34,680 bases of DNA from Allomuricauda sp. CP2A (lineage in GTDB: Bacteria > Bacteroidota > Bacteroidia > Flavobacteriales > Flavobacteriaceae), in contig NZ_LXTT01000062.1 in NCBI RefSeq assembly GCF_001683915.1, forward strand, positions 1 through 34,680, written 5' to 3'. Every line of letters begins with the position of its first letter. The first letter of the stretch is position 1. Below are positions 8,858 to 18,100 of the stretch, piece by piece. The position numbers were made by a program, and so were the translations under genes. A model generated the notes under the pieces. The model was not told the DNA's origin. It saw nothing but the letters and a program-made list of their open reading frames with translations, and ran no database searches.

Positions 8858-10579
8858 ATGCAGATAATTGAAAATTCAACGGTCTACGATGCCATAATAG
8901 TTGGCTCTGGAGCGGGGGGCGGTATGGCCACAAAGGTTCTGGCCGATGCCGGCCTGAAAGTGGCCGTGGTCGAGGCAGGTCCGTTTTTTGACCCAGCGGA
9001 CCCCGAACAAAAAACACAGTTAAGATGGCCGTATGAATCCCCAAGAAGGGGAGCGGGAACCGTAAGGCCCTTTGGCGATTTTGATGCCGCCTACGGCGGA
9101 TGGGAAATTGAAGGGGAACCCTACACCCATAAGGACGGGACAAAGTTCGATTGGTTCCGTTCCCATATGCTGGGAGGGCGTACCAACCACTGGGGGCGTA
9201 TTTCCCTACGGTTCGGACCGGATGATTTCAAACATAAAAGTTTGGATGGCCATGGAGAGGATTGGCCCATCGGTTATGAGGACGTGAGTCCGTATTATGA
9301 TAAAGTAGACAAATTAATAGGGGTCTTTGGGACCAAGGAAGGCCTTCCAAATGACCCAGATGGATTTTTCCTGCCGCCACCCAAACCAAGGCTGCATGAA
9401 TTGTTCTACATAAAAGGTGCAAAAAAGTCGGGGGTTCCCGTATACCCCTCCCGTTTGTCCATGCTCACCAAAAGAATCAATAATGAAAGGGGCGTTTGTT
9501 TCTATTGTGGACAATGTTCAAGAGCCTGTCAGGTCTATGCTGACTTTTCAGCGGGAACCTGTTTGGTGTTTCCGGCCCAAAAGAATGGGGGACAGGTGGA
9601 CCTTTTTGTGAACTGCGTGGTCCGTGAGGTCACTACGGATGGCGAAGGCAGGGCCACAGGGGTGTCCTATATCAACAAAGAAGATAGAAGAGAATATAAA
9701 CTGAAAGGAAAAGTTGTGGTTTTGGGTGCTTCCGCCTGTAGCTCAGCACGAATCCTACTCAATTCCAAGAGTCCGCAACATCCCAATGGGTTGGGCAACA
9801 GCAGTGATAATGTGGGCAGGTACCTCCACGATTCCACAGGAGCGGACCGAATGGCCTTTGTTCCCGATTTGATGAACCGAAAAGTGTCCTACAACGAAGA
9901 TGGTGTAGGGGGCATGCATGTGTATTCACCTTGGTGGGGCGACAATTCCAAATTGGACTTTCCAAGAGGTTACCATATTGAAATCTGGGGCGGAATGGGA
10001 ATGCCGAGTTACGGATTCGGTTTCAATGTGAACGAATTCAATAAGTTCTTTGGAACCAAGGTTGGCGGTTATGGGGATATGCTCCGCAGCGATGCCAAAA
10101 AATATTATGGGGCTCTTGTAGGGCTCAGCGGGCGTGGAGAATCCATCGCCTTGCGGGACAATTATTGCGAAATAGACCCCAATACCGTTGATGAATGGGG
10201 TATTCCTGTATTGCGTTTCCATTACAAATGGTCGGATAATGAACGTAATCAGGCCAAGCACATGCAAGATACCTTTGAAGAAATCTTGGTGAATTTAGGT
10301 GGAGAGCCCGTAGGTGAAAAACCCGGCAAGGATGTGGATTACGGTCTTCATGTACCCGGGCGTATCATCCACGAAGTGGGCACAACCCGCATGGGTGACA
10401 ATCCAAAAACATCGGTCACCAACAAATACCAGCAATTGCATGATGTGGACAATGTGTTTGTGGTGGATGCAGGACCTTTTACCTCCCAGGCGGATAAAAA
10501 CTGTACTTGGACCATTTTGGCACTCTCGTGGAGGGCATCGGACTATATTGTGGACCAATTGAAAAAACAAAATCTATAG
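8858..10579 (+). CDS. GMC-family FAD dehydrogenase with CxxCxxCxxxC motif
   Basis: Large flavoprotein subunit of a glucose-methanol-choline family dehydrogenase, 573 residues. The N-terminus holds the FAD dinucleotide fold (AIIVGSGAGGGMATKVL, then VVEAG). The family signature LGGRTNHWGR follows, and the C-terminal GMC block contains HEVGTTRMG, NVFVVDAGPF and NCTWTILALSWRASDYI. Midway, Cys214, Cys217, Cys220 and Cys224 form CFYCGQCSRAC, a ferredoxin-like spacing, with another Cys at 235. Related FAD-glucose dehydrogenases carry an Fe-S cluster in a Cys-rich region. No signal peptide is present; export would depend on the partner subunit encoded 3 bp downstream, which has a twin-arginine leader. 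It probably oxidises a sugar or polyol at the periplasmic face; the substrate is not deducible. Confidence 0.92.
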   Translation: MQIIENSTVYDAIIVGSGAGGGMATKVLADAGLKVAVVEAGPFFDPADPEQKTQLRWPYESPRRGAGTVRPFGDFDAAYGGWEIEGEPYTHKDGTKFDWFRSHMLGGRTNHWGRISLRFGPDDFKHKSLDGHGEDWPIGYEDVSPYYDKVDKLIGVFGTKEGLPNDPDGFFLPPPKPRLHELFYIKGAKKSGVPVYPSRLSMLTKRINNERGVCFYCGQCSRACQVYADFSAGTCLVFPAQKNGGQVDLFVNCVVREVTTDGEGRATGVSYINKEDRREYKLKGKVVVLGASACSSARILLNSKSPQHPNGLGNSSDNVGRYLHDSTGADRMAFVPDLMNRKVSYNEDGVGGMHVYSPWWGDNSKLDFPRGYHIEIWGGMGMPSYGFGFNVNEFNKFFGTKVGGYGDMLRSDAKKYYGALVGLSGRGESIALRDNYCEIDPNTVDEWGIPVLRFHYKWSDNERNQAKHMQDTFEEILVNLGGEPVGEKPGKDVDYGLHVPGRIIHEVGTTRMGDNPKTSVTNKYQQLHDVDNVFVVDAGPFTSQADKNCTWTILALSWRASDYIVDQLKKQNL

Positions 10580-10582
10580 GCA

Positions 10583-11296
10583 ATGGATAGAAGGAAAAGT
10601 TTAAAATCGATTGTATTGGGCTCTGTGGCAGGGGGGCTGGCCCTAAAAGGCTGTAAGCCTGGGACCGAAATAGCCATTGATGAAAAGACGATTGAGAGCA
10701 CCGCGGTAAAGTGGCGGACTGAAAAGGAGAATGAAGATGTTGCCAAACTGTATGACGAACAGTTTTTCAGTGAGTACGAAATGGCCACCATGACCGTTCT
10801 TTGTGATTTGATTCTGCCGGGCAGTGATGCATATAAAAGTGCCTCAGATGCCGATGTGGTGTCCTTCATTGAGTTTATGGCGAAGGATATGCCCGAGATG
10901 CAGACCGACCTGAGGGGCGGCCTGATGTGGTTGGACCACAAAAGCAATACCGAATTCGGAGTGGAGTTTAAATCGGCCACCGAAGCGCAGCAGAAAACCA
11001 TTTTGGACGAAATCGCCTATTATGATCCGGAAATCCCCGAGGACGAAAGGCCCTTTGAGGTCAATTTTTTCTCCTTGGTGCGGAACCTGACCATGACCGG
11101 TTTCTATACCTCAAAAATCGGAATTGAGGAACTGGGCTACAAGGGCAATATGCCCAATGTCTGGGATGGGGTACCCGAGGATGTCCTGGAACAGCACGGG
11201 GTATCCTATGACCCGGAATGGATTGCGAAGTGTGTGGACCAGAGCAAACGCAACGACATTGCAGAGTGGGATGCGGATGGAAATTTGATTACCTAA
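10583..11296 (+). CDS. Gluconate 2-dehydrogenase subunit 3-like protein (GMC partner)
   Basis: Small subunit of the gluconate-2-dehydrogenase-subunit-3 family, 237 residues, which in characterised relatives acts as the partner or export escort of the GMC subunit. The N-terminus DRRKSLKSIVLGSVAGGLAL followed by KGC has a twin-arginine motif, a hydrophobic stretch and a possible lipobox Cys at residue ~24. The body has the family pattern ATMTVLCDLILPG near residue 70 and FFSLVRNLTMTGFYTS with GYKGNMPNVWDG in the C-terminal half. It starts 3 bp after the GMC stop, so the two form one operon. No cytochrome c subunit follows; the operon ends at a strong terminator 24 bp downstream. Confidence 0.9.
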   Translation: MDRRKSLKSIVLGSVAGGLALKGCKPGTEIAIDEKTIESTAVKWRTEKENEDVAKLYDEQFFSEYEMATMTVLCDLILPGSDAYKSASDADVVSFIEFMAKDMPEMQTDLRGGLMWLDHKSNTEFGVEFKSATEAQQKTILDEIAYYDPEIPEDERPFEVNFFSLVRNLTMTGFYTSKIGIEELGYKGNMPNVWDGVPEDVLEQHGVSYDPEWIAKCVDQSKRNDIAEWDADGNLIT

Positions 11297-11320
11297 TTTC
11301 CCAACAGAAAATAAAAAATG

Positions 11321-11348
11321 AAGCTTGCCATTTTGGCAAGCTTTTTTT
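11321..11348. terminator. Bidirectional intrinsic terminator
   Basis: A perfect 10-bp stem (AAGCTTGCCA at 11321-11330 with TGGCAAGCTT at 11334-11343) with a TTT loop. A T-run continues to 11348, and six A at 11313-11318 give a T-run on the other strand. It sits between the convergent GMC operon and LytTR gene and overlaps the LytTR stop codon. Confidence 0.9.
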
Positions 11349-12078
11349 ATTCAGGATTGGTTTTGTTCCCGGTAGTGGAAATGGAACGTTCCAAAATATG
11401 GCTTTTTACGGCATCTAGATAGCTTCTTCCTATCACATATCGTTTTCCCGCAATTTCAACACTATTGCCTTCCAAGGCATCTATTTTGTCCATGGAAACC
11501 GTGTGCGATCTATGGATCCTAATGAATCTGTCACTGGAAAGCTCATCTGTAAAAGCGCTCAAGGTCTTGTGTACAATATGATTGCCTTTTGTGGTGATGA
11601 TTTTGATGTAATCCTTTAGGCTTTCAACCAGAATGATTTCATCCAAGTATATTTTTTTCATCTTTTTCTTGTCCACTTTCACAAAAATATGCTCGCGGGC
11701 GGCATCCCATTTGGGATGGTCCTTGGTCTTGGTAATGGCCTTGTTCACCGCCTTTATGAACCGGGGCAGGGAAATGGGCTTTACCAAATAGTCCAATACT
11801 TCTTGGTCAAAGCCTTTAGCAGCGTGCTCCGCATGGGCGGAGGTGATGATGACCATGGGCTTGTCATCCAAACTATCCAGAAAACTGAAGCCATCAATGA
11901 TGGGCATGTTCACATCCAAAAAAAGGAGGTCGGGCTTATTCTCCCGTAAAAAGGCAAGGCTGTCAATGGCATTGTTGAAAACCGCCATTTCCTGTAGCTC
12001 CTTTATCTGTTCAATATAATTTTGAATGACCTTTACGGCCAAGGGTTCATCATCTATAATTACGCATTTTAGGGTCAT
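11347..12078 (-). CDS. LytTR-family response regulator
   Basis: Response regulator of 243 residues. The receiver domain (~1-120) has the acidic pair D9-D10, the phosphoacceptor Asp55 in LLFLDVNMP, and the conserved Thr/Lys region seen as VIITSAHAEHA and DYLVKPI. The LytTR DNA-binding domain (~130-235) shows IFVKVDKKKMKKIYLDEIIL, YIKIIT and RFIRIHRSHTVSMDKI. It is encoded immediately after the LytS-type kinase with a 4-bp ATGA overlap, so the two form a cognate pair. Neighbouring candidate targets are the CBM9-like and SusCD genes on the other side of the kinase, but no binding site was identified. Confidence 0.95.
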   Translation of the reverse strand: MTLKCVIIDDEPLAVKVIQNYIEQIKELQEMAVFNNAIDSLAFLRENKPDLLFLDVNMPIIDGFSFLDSLDDKPMVIITSAHAEHAAKGFDQEVLDYLVKPISLPRFIKAVNKAITKTKDHPKWDAAREHIFVKVDKKKMKKIYLDEIILVESLKDYIKIITTKGNHIVHKTLSAFTDELSSDRFIRIHRSHTVSMDKIDALEGNSVEIAGKRYVIGRSYLDAVKSHILERSISTTGNKTNPE

Positions 12079-13157
12079 CTGAGTTTGAGCTTTAGTTTCA
12101 CAATATATTCATCCAGTTCCTCATGTATGTCAAGTTTGTATTCATCTTCACCATACCTGAGTTTCAATCTTTTTTCAACATTCAATAGCCCTATCCCCCC
12201 AGCATATTTTTCTTTGTTGTGCAAGTGGCTTTTAGGTTTGGTATTACTGATTTCAAAATAAAGAAACTTTTCTTCAATCAAGATTTTGATGCTTATCCGT
12301 ACTTTCCTAATATTTTGGTTTGCCCCATGTTTAAACGCATTTTCAATAAATTGGACCAAAAGCATGGGTGCGATTTTTTTCCCCTTGGGGTCTCCGGTCA
12401 CCTCAAATTCAAGTTGTAGGTTTTCGTTGTACCGGATCTTTTCAAGATCCAAGTAGTTCTTAATAAAAACCAGCTCTTTTTTTAGGCTCTGGTTTTTGTC
12501 CTTGGTCTCATAGAGCACATAGCGCATAAGATCGGAAAGTTTGATGATGGTTTCCGGTGTTTTATCCGATTTTTCCAGACTCAACGAATAGATATTGTTC
12601 AAGGTATTGAAGAAAAAATGGGGGGAAATCTGCGCTCTTAAAAACCGAAGTTCGGTCTCTAACTGCTCCTTTTCCAATCGGGCTGCCCTTCCGGTTTCCC
12701 GAAGCCAATCTATGGTCAGTTTTATGGAGGCGACAAAGGTGATCACATAGAGTTCGCCCAGCATCATCACTATGGTGTAGTTAAAAGTAAGGCTATGGGT
12801 TTCAGGTCCTTCTGGCCAAACATCGTAACTTATCAAAAAATATGTAAGCAAATATTTAATGACTACCATTATAAAAATGGAAGCGAACAAAATCACAACG
12901 AAAGCGATGATTTTCCGCTTAAAAATAAAGCGGGGTATCAAATAATAAATGGTGAAGTAGGTCAGAAAAATATGGATGGGAAAACCTAAAAGATTTGCCT
13001 TTGCAGAATAAATATAATCATTGAAATAGCTGCCCCAGCGCAAAAAATTAAAGGTGAAATAAATGAGCCAGAATATCACATGGTGCAAGGGAGTGATTTT
13101 GAACTGTGTGGCGGCATTTACCAAAAACCTATTCTTGACTTGTTTTTGTAGTTGCAT
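12075..13157 (-). CDS. LytS/YehU-type membrane histidine kinase
   Basis: Membrane-bound kinase of 360 residues with about four transmembrane helices: roughly 24-40, 56-76, 83-110 and 126-150. A short coiled coil (RAARLEKEQLETELRFL) then leads to the His_kinase region. RAQISPHFFFNTLNNIYSL contains the phosphoacceptor His180, followed by LSDLMRYVLYE. The ATPase part has PMLLVQFIENAFKHGA (N box) and GGIGLLNVEKRLKLRYG (G2). There is no extracellular sensor domain, so the signal is sensed within or through the membrane segments. It overlaps the regulator gene by 4 bp. A TACATTTG -7-like box (13299-13306, - strand) is a possible promoter 142 bp upstream. Confidence 0.94.
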   Translation of the reverse strand: MQLQKQVKNRFLVNAATQFKITPLHHVIFWLIYFTFNFLRWGSYFNDYIYSAKANLLGFPIHIFLTYFTIYYLIPRFIFKRKIIAFVVILFASIFIMVVIKYLLTYFLISYDVWPEGPETHSLTFNYTIVMMLGELYVITFVASIKLTIDWLRETGRAARLEKEQLETELRFLRAQISPHFFFNTLNNIYSLSLEKSDKTPETIIKLSDLMRYVLYETKDKNQSLKKELVFIKNYLDLEKIRYNENLQLEFEVTGDPKGKKIAPMLLVQFIENAFKHGANQNIRKVRISIKILIEEKFLYFEISNTKPKSHLHNKEKYAGGIGLLNVEKRLKLRYGEDEYKLDIHEELDEYIVKLKLKLR

Positions 13158-13298
13158 CTGGCTATGGATTACATATTTTTGAACATTTGGCTTCCCTCAG
13201 CTGTCATTGGTCTAATAAAGCACATAAATACGGATGAAATTAGGAATTTTTACAAAAAAGTAACTAGTACCCGAATTTATGAAGCGGCTCTTTGATGC

Positions 13299-13306
13299 CA
13301 AATGTA
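13299..13306 (-). promoter_or_regulatory. Possible -7 box (TACATTTG) for the LytS/LytTR operon
   Basis: Exact match to the Bacteroidota TAnnTTTG element read on the - strand. No good -33 TTTG is found at 19-21 bp, and the distance to the kinase ATG is long (142 bp). Confidence 0.25.
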
Positions 13307-13335
13307 ACCAAAGTAAAGTTCATAAGTTCTGAATA

Positions 13336-13343
13336 TAGATTTG
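13336..13343 (+). promoter_or_regulatory. Possible -7 box (TAGATTTG) just ahead of the CBM9-like gene
   Basis: Exact TAnnTTTG match ending 6 bp before the ATG at 13350. If real, transcription would begin at or near the ATG, giving a leaderless or very short 5' end. There is no -33 TTTG at the right spacing, so chance is possible. Confidence 0.22.
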
Positions 13344-13349
13344 AGTCAA

Positions 13350-14420
13350 ATGTCAAAAATGTTCCAAATAATCGTGTTGTGCTTAGCCGTTACGGGTACC
13401 ATTTCCTGTGTTGGGCAGCATAGACCAAATCCACGATCCATTGTTGTGTACAAGACCAATGAACCCATTACGGTTGATGGTCTGGCCAATGAGGCATCTT
13501 GGGACAAGGCTGAGGTTTCCACTGATTTTATAGACATTGAAGGGGATAAAACCCCAACGTACCAAACCAATGTGCGCATGTTGTGGGATGAAACATATCT
13601 ATACTTCTTTGCCGAACTTGAAGAGCCTCATGTATGGGCGACATTGAAGCAACGTGACACCGTTATTTTCTACAACAACGATTTTGAAATTTTCATTGAC
13701 CCGGATGGGGATACCCACAATTATTATGAATTTGAAATGAATGCCCTCAATACGGTTTGGGATTTGTTTCTGGTGAAACCGTACAGGGAGGGCGCTCCCA
13801 TTGTGGACAGTTGGGAAATTCTTGGGTTAAAGTCTGTGGTGCATATCAACGGAACCCTAAACAATCCTTCCGATGAGGACAGAGGTTGGAGCGTTGAAGT
13901 GGCCATGCCTTGGGAGGTATTGAACGAAGCCAGTAGCAGCAGTGCCATCCCTGAAGGAGATTATTGGCGAATCAATTTTTCTCGGGTGAACTGGGATTTT
14001 GACCTCAGTGATGGGAAATATTTCCGCAAAAAGGACGCAAATGGAAAATTTCTCCCTGAATACAATTGGGTATGGTCTCCACAAGGGGTTGTCAACATGC
14101 ACGAGCCAGAGCATTGGGGCTATGCCTATTTTTCACCAAAAGTTGTAGGGAACAAAGACAGTTTTAAGATTCCCAATGACGAACAGATCAGATGGTTGTT
14201 GTATGGGTTGTACAGAGCACAGAAAAAATATTTTGCTAAAAACGGTTCATGGGCAACCCATATACAAGAGCTTGGTATGGAACCTGTCCTAAAAGATGGC
14301 ACAAAAGTGAATCTTGATATGGAATTGCACCGAATGGGATGGAACATTCAAGCAGTGAGTCCATTCACAGGTTCAGTATATGTGATTGCCCAAGATGGAA
14401 AATACCAGCAAATAAAATAA
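13350..14420 (+). CDS. Secreted CBM9-like (carbohydrate-binding family 9-like) protein
   Basis: Exported protein of about 356 residues with a CBM9-like domain. The ATG at 13350 is preferred to a TTG three codons earlier; an ATG at 13359 is also possible. The leader FQIIVLCLAVTGTISC fits a signal peptide or a non-canonical lipobox with Cys20. The domain begins at about residue 38 (ITVDGLANEASWDKAE), the usual opening of CBM9-like folds. It continues with VRMLWDETYLYFFAELEEPHVW, NNDFEIFIDPDGDTHNYYEFE and GWSVEVAMPW, spanning residues ~35-255. The C-terminal ~100 residues are unassigned. Family members bind or line up with glycan or aromatic-glycoside metabolism. A small lipoprotein gene follows after 9 bp. 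Confidence 0.85.
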   Translation: MSKMFQIIVLCLAVTGTISCVGQHRPNPRSIVVYKTNEPITVDGLANEASWDKAEVSTDFIDIEGDKTPTYQTNVRMLWDETYLYFFAELEEPHVWATLKQRDTVIFYNNDFEIFIDPDGDTHNYYEFEMNALNTVWDLFLVKPYREGAPIVDSWEILGLKSVVHINGTLNNPSDEDRGWSVEVAMPWEVLNEASSSSAIPEGDYWRINFSRVNWDFDLSDGKYFRKKDANGKFLPEYNWVWSPQGVVNMHEPEHWGYAYFSPKVVGNKDSFKIPNDEQIRWLLYGLYRAQKKYFAKNGSWATHIQELGMEPVLKDGTKVNLDMELHRMGWNIQAVSPFTGSVYVIAQDGKYQQIK

Positions 14421-14429
14421 GAAGCTGAG

Positions 14430-14870
14430 ATGAGAATACACCAAATAGTTTTATTGCTTCTATCCCTATTTACGATTTCCTGCATGGACAATATAGGTAT
14501 GAAACCCAATGCCAATAGAGTCCCTAAGGCAGACAAGGATATTGCCTATTGGGTATGCGTAACCGCTGATCCAAAAAAGGATGATGCTTTTTATTTAAAT
14601 GAATTCAAAAAGTATAGATCCAACAGCTTAAGTGTTATTTTGGTGAACATCAACGCAGATTCCATTTTTTTAAATCATTTGGTGGATTTGGCCGAGTCCG
14701 AAGGTTTGGAAGTCCATACAGCGCTTGGCATTCCTGAAATGAATGCTGATGAATTGGAACAGGCCATTGAACAAGCCAAGAAAAATGGAACAAAAAAAGC
14801 CTTCTTCTTTAACGAGACTACCTTGAAAGAAGAGCATTTTAAGGTGATCAAGGCATCAGAAACCGAATAA
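14430..14870 (+). CDS. Small lipoprotein, possible GHL10-like N-terminal fragment
   Basis: Predicted lipoprotein of 146 residues: the leader MRIHQIVLLLLSLFTISC ends at Cys18. The rest has an alternating strand/helix pattern. AYWVCVTADPKKDDAFYLNE, SLSVILVNINADSIFLNHLV and AESEGLEVHTALG resemble the first beta/alpha turns of glycoside-hydrolase-like TIM barrels (the GHL10-type ..VLVN..., ..A...GLEVHAW.. pattern). It ends cleanly at 14870 after about 125 mature residues, far too short for a whole barrel. It may be a truncated relic or a small independent domain. It lies 9 bp after the CBM9-like gene, so probably shares its transcript. I cannot give a function. Confidence 0.72.
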   Translation: MRIHQIVLLLLSLFTISCMDNIGMKPNANRVPKADKDIAYWVCVTADPKKDDAFYLNEFKKYRSNSLSVILVNINADSIFLNHLVDLAESEGLEVHTALGIPEMNADELEQAIEQAKKNGTKKAFFFNETTLKEEHFKVIKASETE

Positions 14871-15091
14871 GCACATAGGTCTCAAAATTCAATAACCGTT
14901 TTAGGAATACCCTCTCCAATGACTTGTCCATGCTGGTGGTGGCTGAGGACACGGGGCATATTGCATTATCTTTTCCCAGTCTTTGGATTGGTTTAAAACC
15001 CCACAACAAAAACTCCCTTCGGCTTTTCACGTTTGTTGTTGGTCGAAATTTTTTCAGAAATCCTTAACAAAAAGGGATTTTCACTACGTGT

Positions 15092-15108
15092 GTTAACTTA
15101 AAATTAAC
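15092..15108. promoter_or_regulatory. Inverted repeat upstream of SusC
   Basis: GTTAACTTAAAATTAAC contains GTTAA and TTAAC arms separated by 7 bp, ending 35 bp before the SusC ATG. The surroundings are AT-rich, so this is a weak candidate operator or promoter element. The rest of 14871-15091 holds no supportable gene. Confidence 0.3.
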
Positions 15109-15143
15109 GTACCTTATAATTACTAACGATCAAATAAACTAAC

Positions 15144-18100
15144 ATGATTCAAAAACTTAAGTATGTATTTGTTTTTGCGGTTTTGTTCTCCATTCAGGGG
15201 GCCATGGCGCAAACAATTACCGGAACGGTTTCTGACGAAGCTGGTACACCGTTACCTGGGGTCAACATTGTTGAAAAAGGGACCAGCAATGGCGTAACTT
15301 CCGATTTCGATGGCAATTATGACATCACTGTATCCGACAGCGGTGCCACTTTGGTATTCTCCTATTTGGGCTACCAAACCATGGAAATCCCAGTTTCGGG
15401 CCGAACAACGATTAATTTAACCTTACAAGAAGATACGGAGCTTCTTGATGAGGTAGTGGTTACCGCTTTGGGAATCAGTCGGGAGAAAAAATCCCTGGGG
15501 TATGCCGTGACCGAGGTGGACTCCGAACAGATCAACACCGTAAAAGACTACAACGTGGCCAACTCATTGGTTGGTAAGGTTGCCGGTTTGGTGGTGAACC
15601 AATCGGGCGGTGTGGGTTCCAGTTCTAGAATTGTACTCCGTGGTAACAACTCCATTACCGGTAACAACCAGGCATTAATAGTAGTGGATGGTATCCCTAT
15701 TGATATGTCCGATACATCATCCGGAGGTAGTGTGTACAGCAGTACCGTTACGGGAGGTGGTATTACCGACCTTAACCCAGAAGATATCGAATCCGTATCG
15801 GTATTGAAAGGACCCAACGCCGCGGCGCTTTATGGATCTAGAGCTGCAAGTGGGGTGCTATTGATCACTACCAAAAAAGGAAGTAAGGGTAGAGGACTTG
15901 GTGTTTCCTTCAATTCAAATGTAACATTGGAAAACCCAATGTTCTTGCCAGAGTACCAAAACGAGTACGGGCAAGGAACCAATGGGGCTCCTTATCCAGA
16001 TGTAGCTGGAATGGGAACTGCTTCTTGGGGTTCCAGAATGGATGGCACCCAACAGATCTATTACACAGGGGAACAAAAAGCCTATTCGCCGCAACCCAAT
16101 AATGTGGAGGATTATTTTGAGACTGGGGAAAAGCTTATCAACTCCGTTTCTGTGGATAAAGGTGGAGATGATTACAGTATGCGTTTTTCGTATACCAATA
16201 ACAGCACCACCTCCATCATTCCAAACTCCAAATTGCAAAGCCACAACTTTAATTTAAGGACCTTGGTGGATATTTCGGACAAATTGAGTTTTGATGGAAA
16301 AGCCACCTACTTTACCCAAGAGCTGAACAACAGGGTGAACTTGGGGTCTGAAGGGGTTTTGGGCTACGTGTATTATATGCCCAGAAGTGTTGATGTGAAT
16401 GATTTGAAGACGTATCAGATGGACAGCCCTTCACTGTACGATCCAAACAGCGGATTAAGTGATTATGACGTGATCAGCTACTCTGGAAGCGGCAAAAGTA
16501 TTGGTAACCCCTATTGGATCCAGTATGAGGACATCAACGACCAAAGACGTGATCGCTTTATTGGCTTTGGTAAGGTAGACTATCAGTTTACAGATTGGTT
16601 GTCCGCTTTTATAAGAGTGGGCGGTGATATCACCAATGTAAGAACCGATTTCATCAACCCTGTTGGGCACCACTTTAACAGATATGGTCGTGTGGAGTTC
16701 AATACAGATAAGTACACTGAAATGAACTCCGACTTCTTGATCACGGCTAACAAGGATTTTGGAGAAAAAATAAATCTTACCGCCAATGTGGGTGGTAACT
16801 TGTCCAAACGTACCGCAGAAAGAATGGGTGTTGTGGGATCACAGTTCAAGATCCCAACAAGGGCATTGCTGGCCAACACCAACATTCAGTCCAGTACCCA
16901 TACCCCAATGGAAACTAAAAAGGTAAACTCTTTATACGGTTCTGTGTCCTTGGGTTATGATAATTTCATGTATTTGGATTTGACAGCGAGAAACGATTGG
17001 TCATCAACCTTGGCAGCTGACAACCGTTCTTATTTTTATCCATCAGCGAGTTTCGCAATCTTATTGGACAGATTTATTGATCCAGAGCGAAACGTAGTGG
17101 ATATGTTCAAGCTAAGAACCAGTTGGGCAGAAGTAGGTAACGATACAGGCGTGTACCAGTTGTACCAAACTTTTGATGTGCCACAACAAGGGTATTTGGG
17201 ATTGACCACCTTGAGCGCTCCTGATATCAGATACAATGAAGATTTAAAACCAGAGAGTGTAAAGTCAATCGAGTTTGGTGCAGAGGGACGTTTTTTCAAA
17301 AACCGTTTGTATTTTGACTTTTCAGCCTATACCATCACCACCAATGATATGATCTATGACCTGCCGGTACCTGCCGCCACAGGATTTAATTTTTACAAAT
17401 CGAACATTGGTGAGGTACAGAACAAAGGTGTGGAATTTTTGATTGGAGGTATGCCCATTAGAACCGAAAATTTTTCTTGGGATGTATCCTTTAACTTCTC
17501 TAAAAACAAAAACACCGTAAATTCATTGATTGAAGGCTTGGAAGGTACGGTATTAAACACCACCAATTCTGGTAACGTGGCCATTGCGGCCAATGTTGGA
17601 GGAGGTATCGGTGATATTTATGGTACCGTTTGGGCCACTGACGATGCTGGAAACAGATTGGTCAATGCCGAAGGGATTCCCATGGCTTCCTCCGAAAGAG
17701 AACTTTTGGGGAATGCACAACCCGATTGGATTGGTGGTTTAACCAACACCATATCGTATAAAAACCTTTCGCTCCGTTTCTTGATTGACGGACGTGTGGG
17801 AGGTGAAATTTATTCCGTTACCTCTGCAAGTTTGGACGGTTCCGGTGTTTCTGAAAGAAGTTTGTTGTATAGGGATGGCGGTGTTGTAGTGGATGCCATT
17901 AACTCTGATACAGGTTCCGCAAATACGGAGAGCATCACAGCCCAGGAATACTGGGGCGCTATGTCCGGCATTGCTGAAAACTATGTGTATGAGCAGACCA
18001 ATGTTAGATTGAGGGAATTTGCATTTACCTATAATTTTAGTAGGGACTTGGTCCAGAAAATTGGCCTCAATTCAGCATCCTTGGGATTGATAGGAAGAAA

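Noticed and set aside
14848..15030. A 60-codon - strand frame between the small lipoprotein and SusC
   Set aside because: No family resemblance, overlaps the lipoprotein end and faces away from all nearby genes. Possible relic, but not supportable as a gene.
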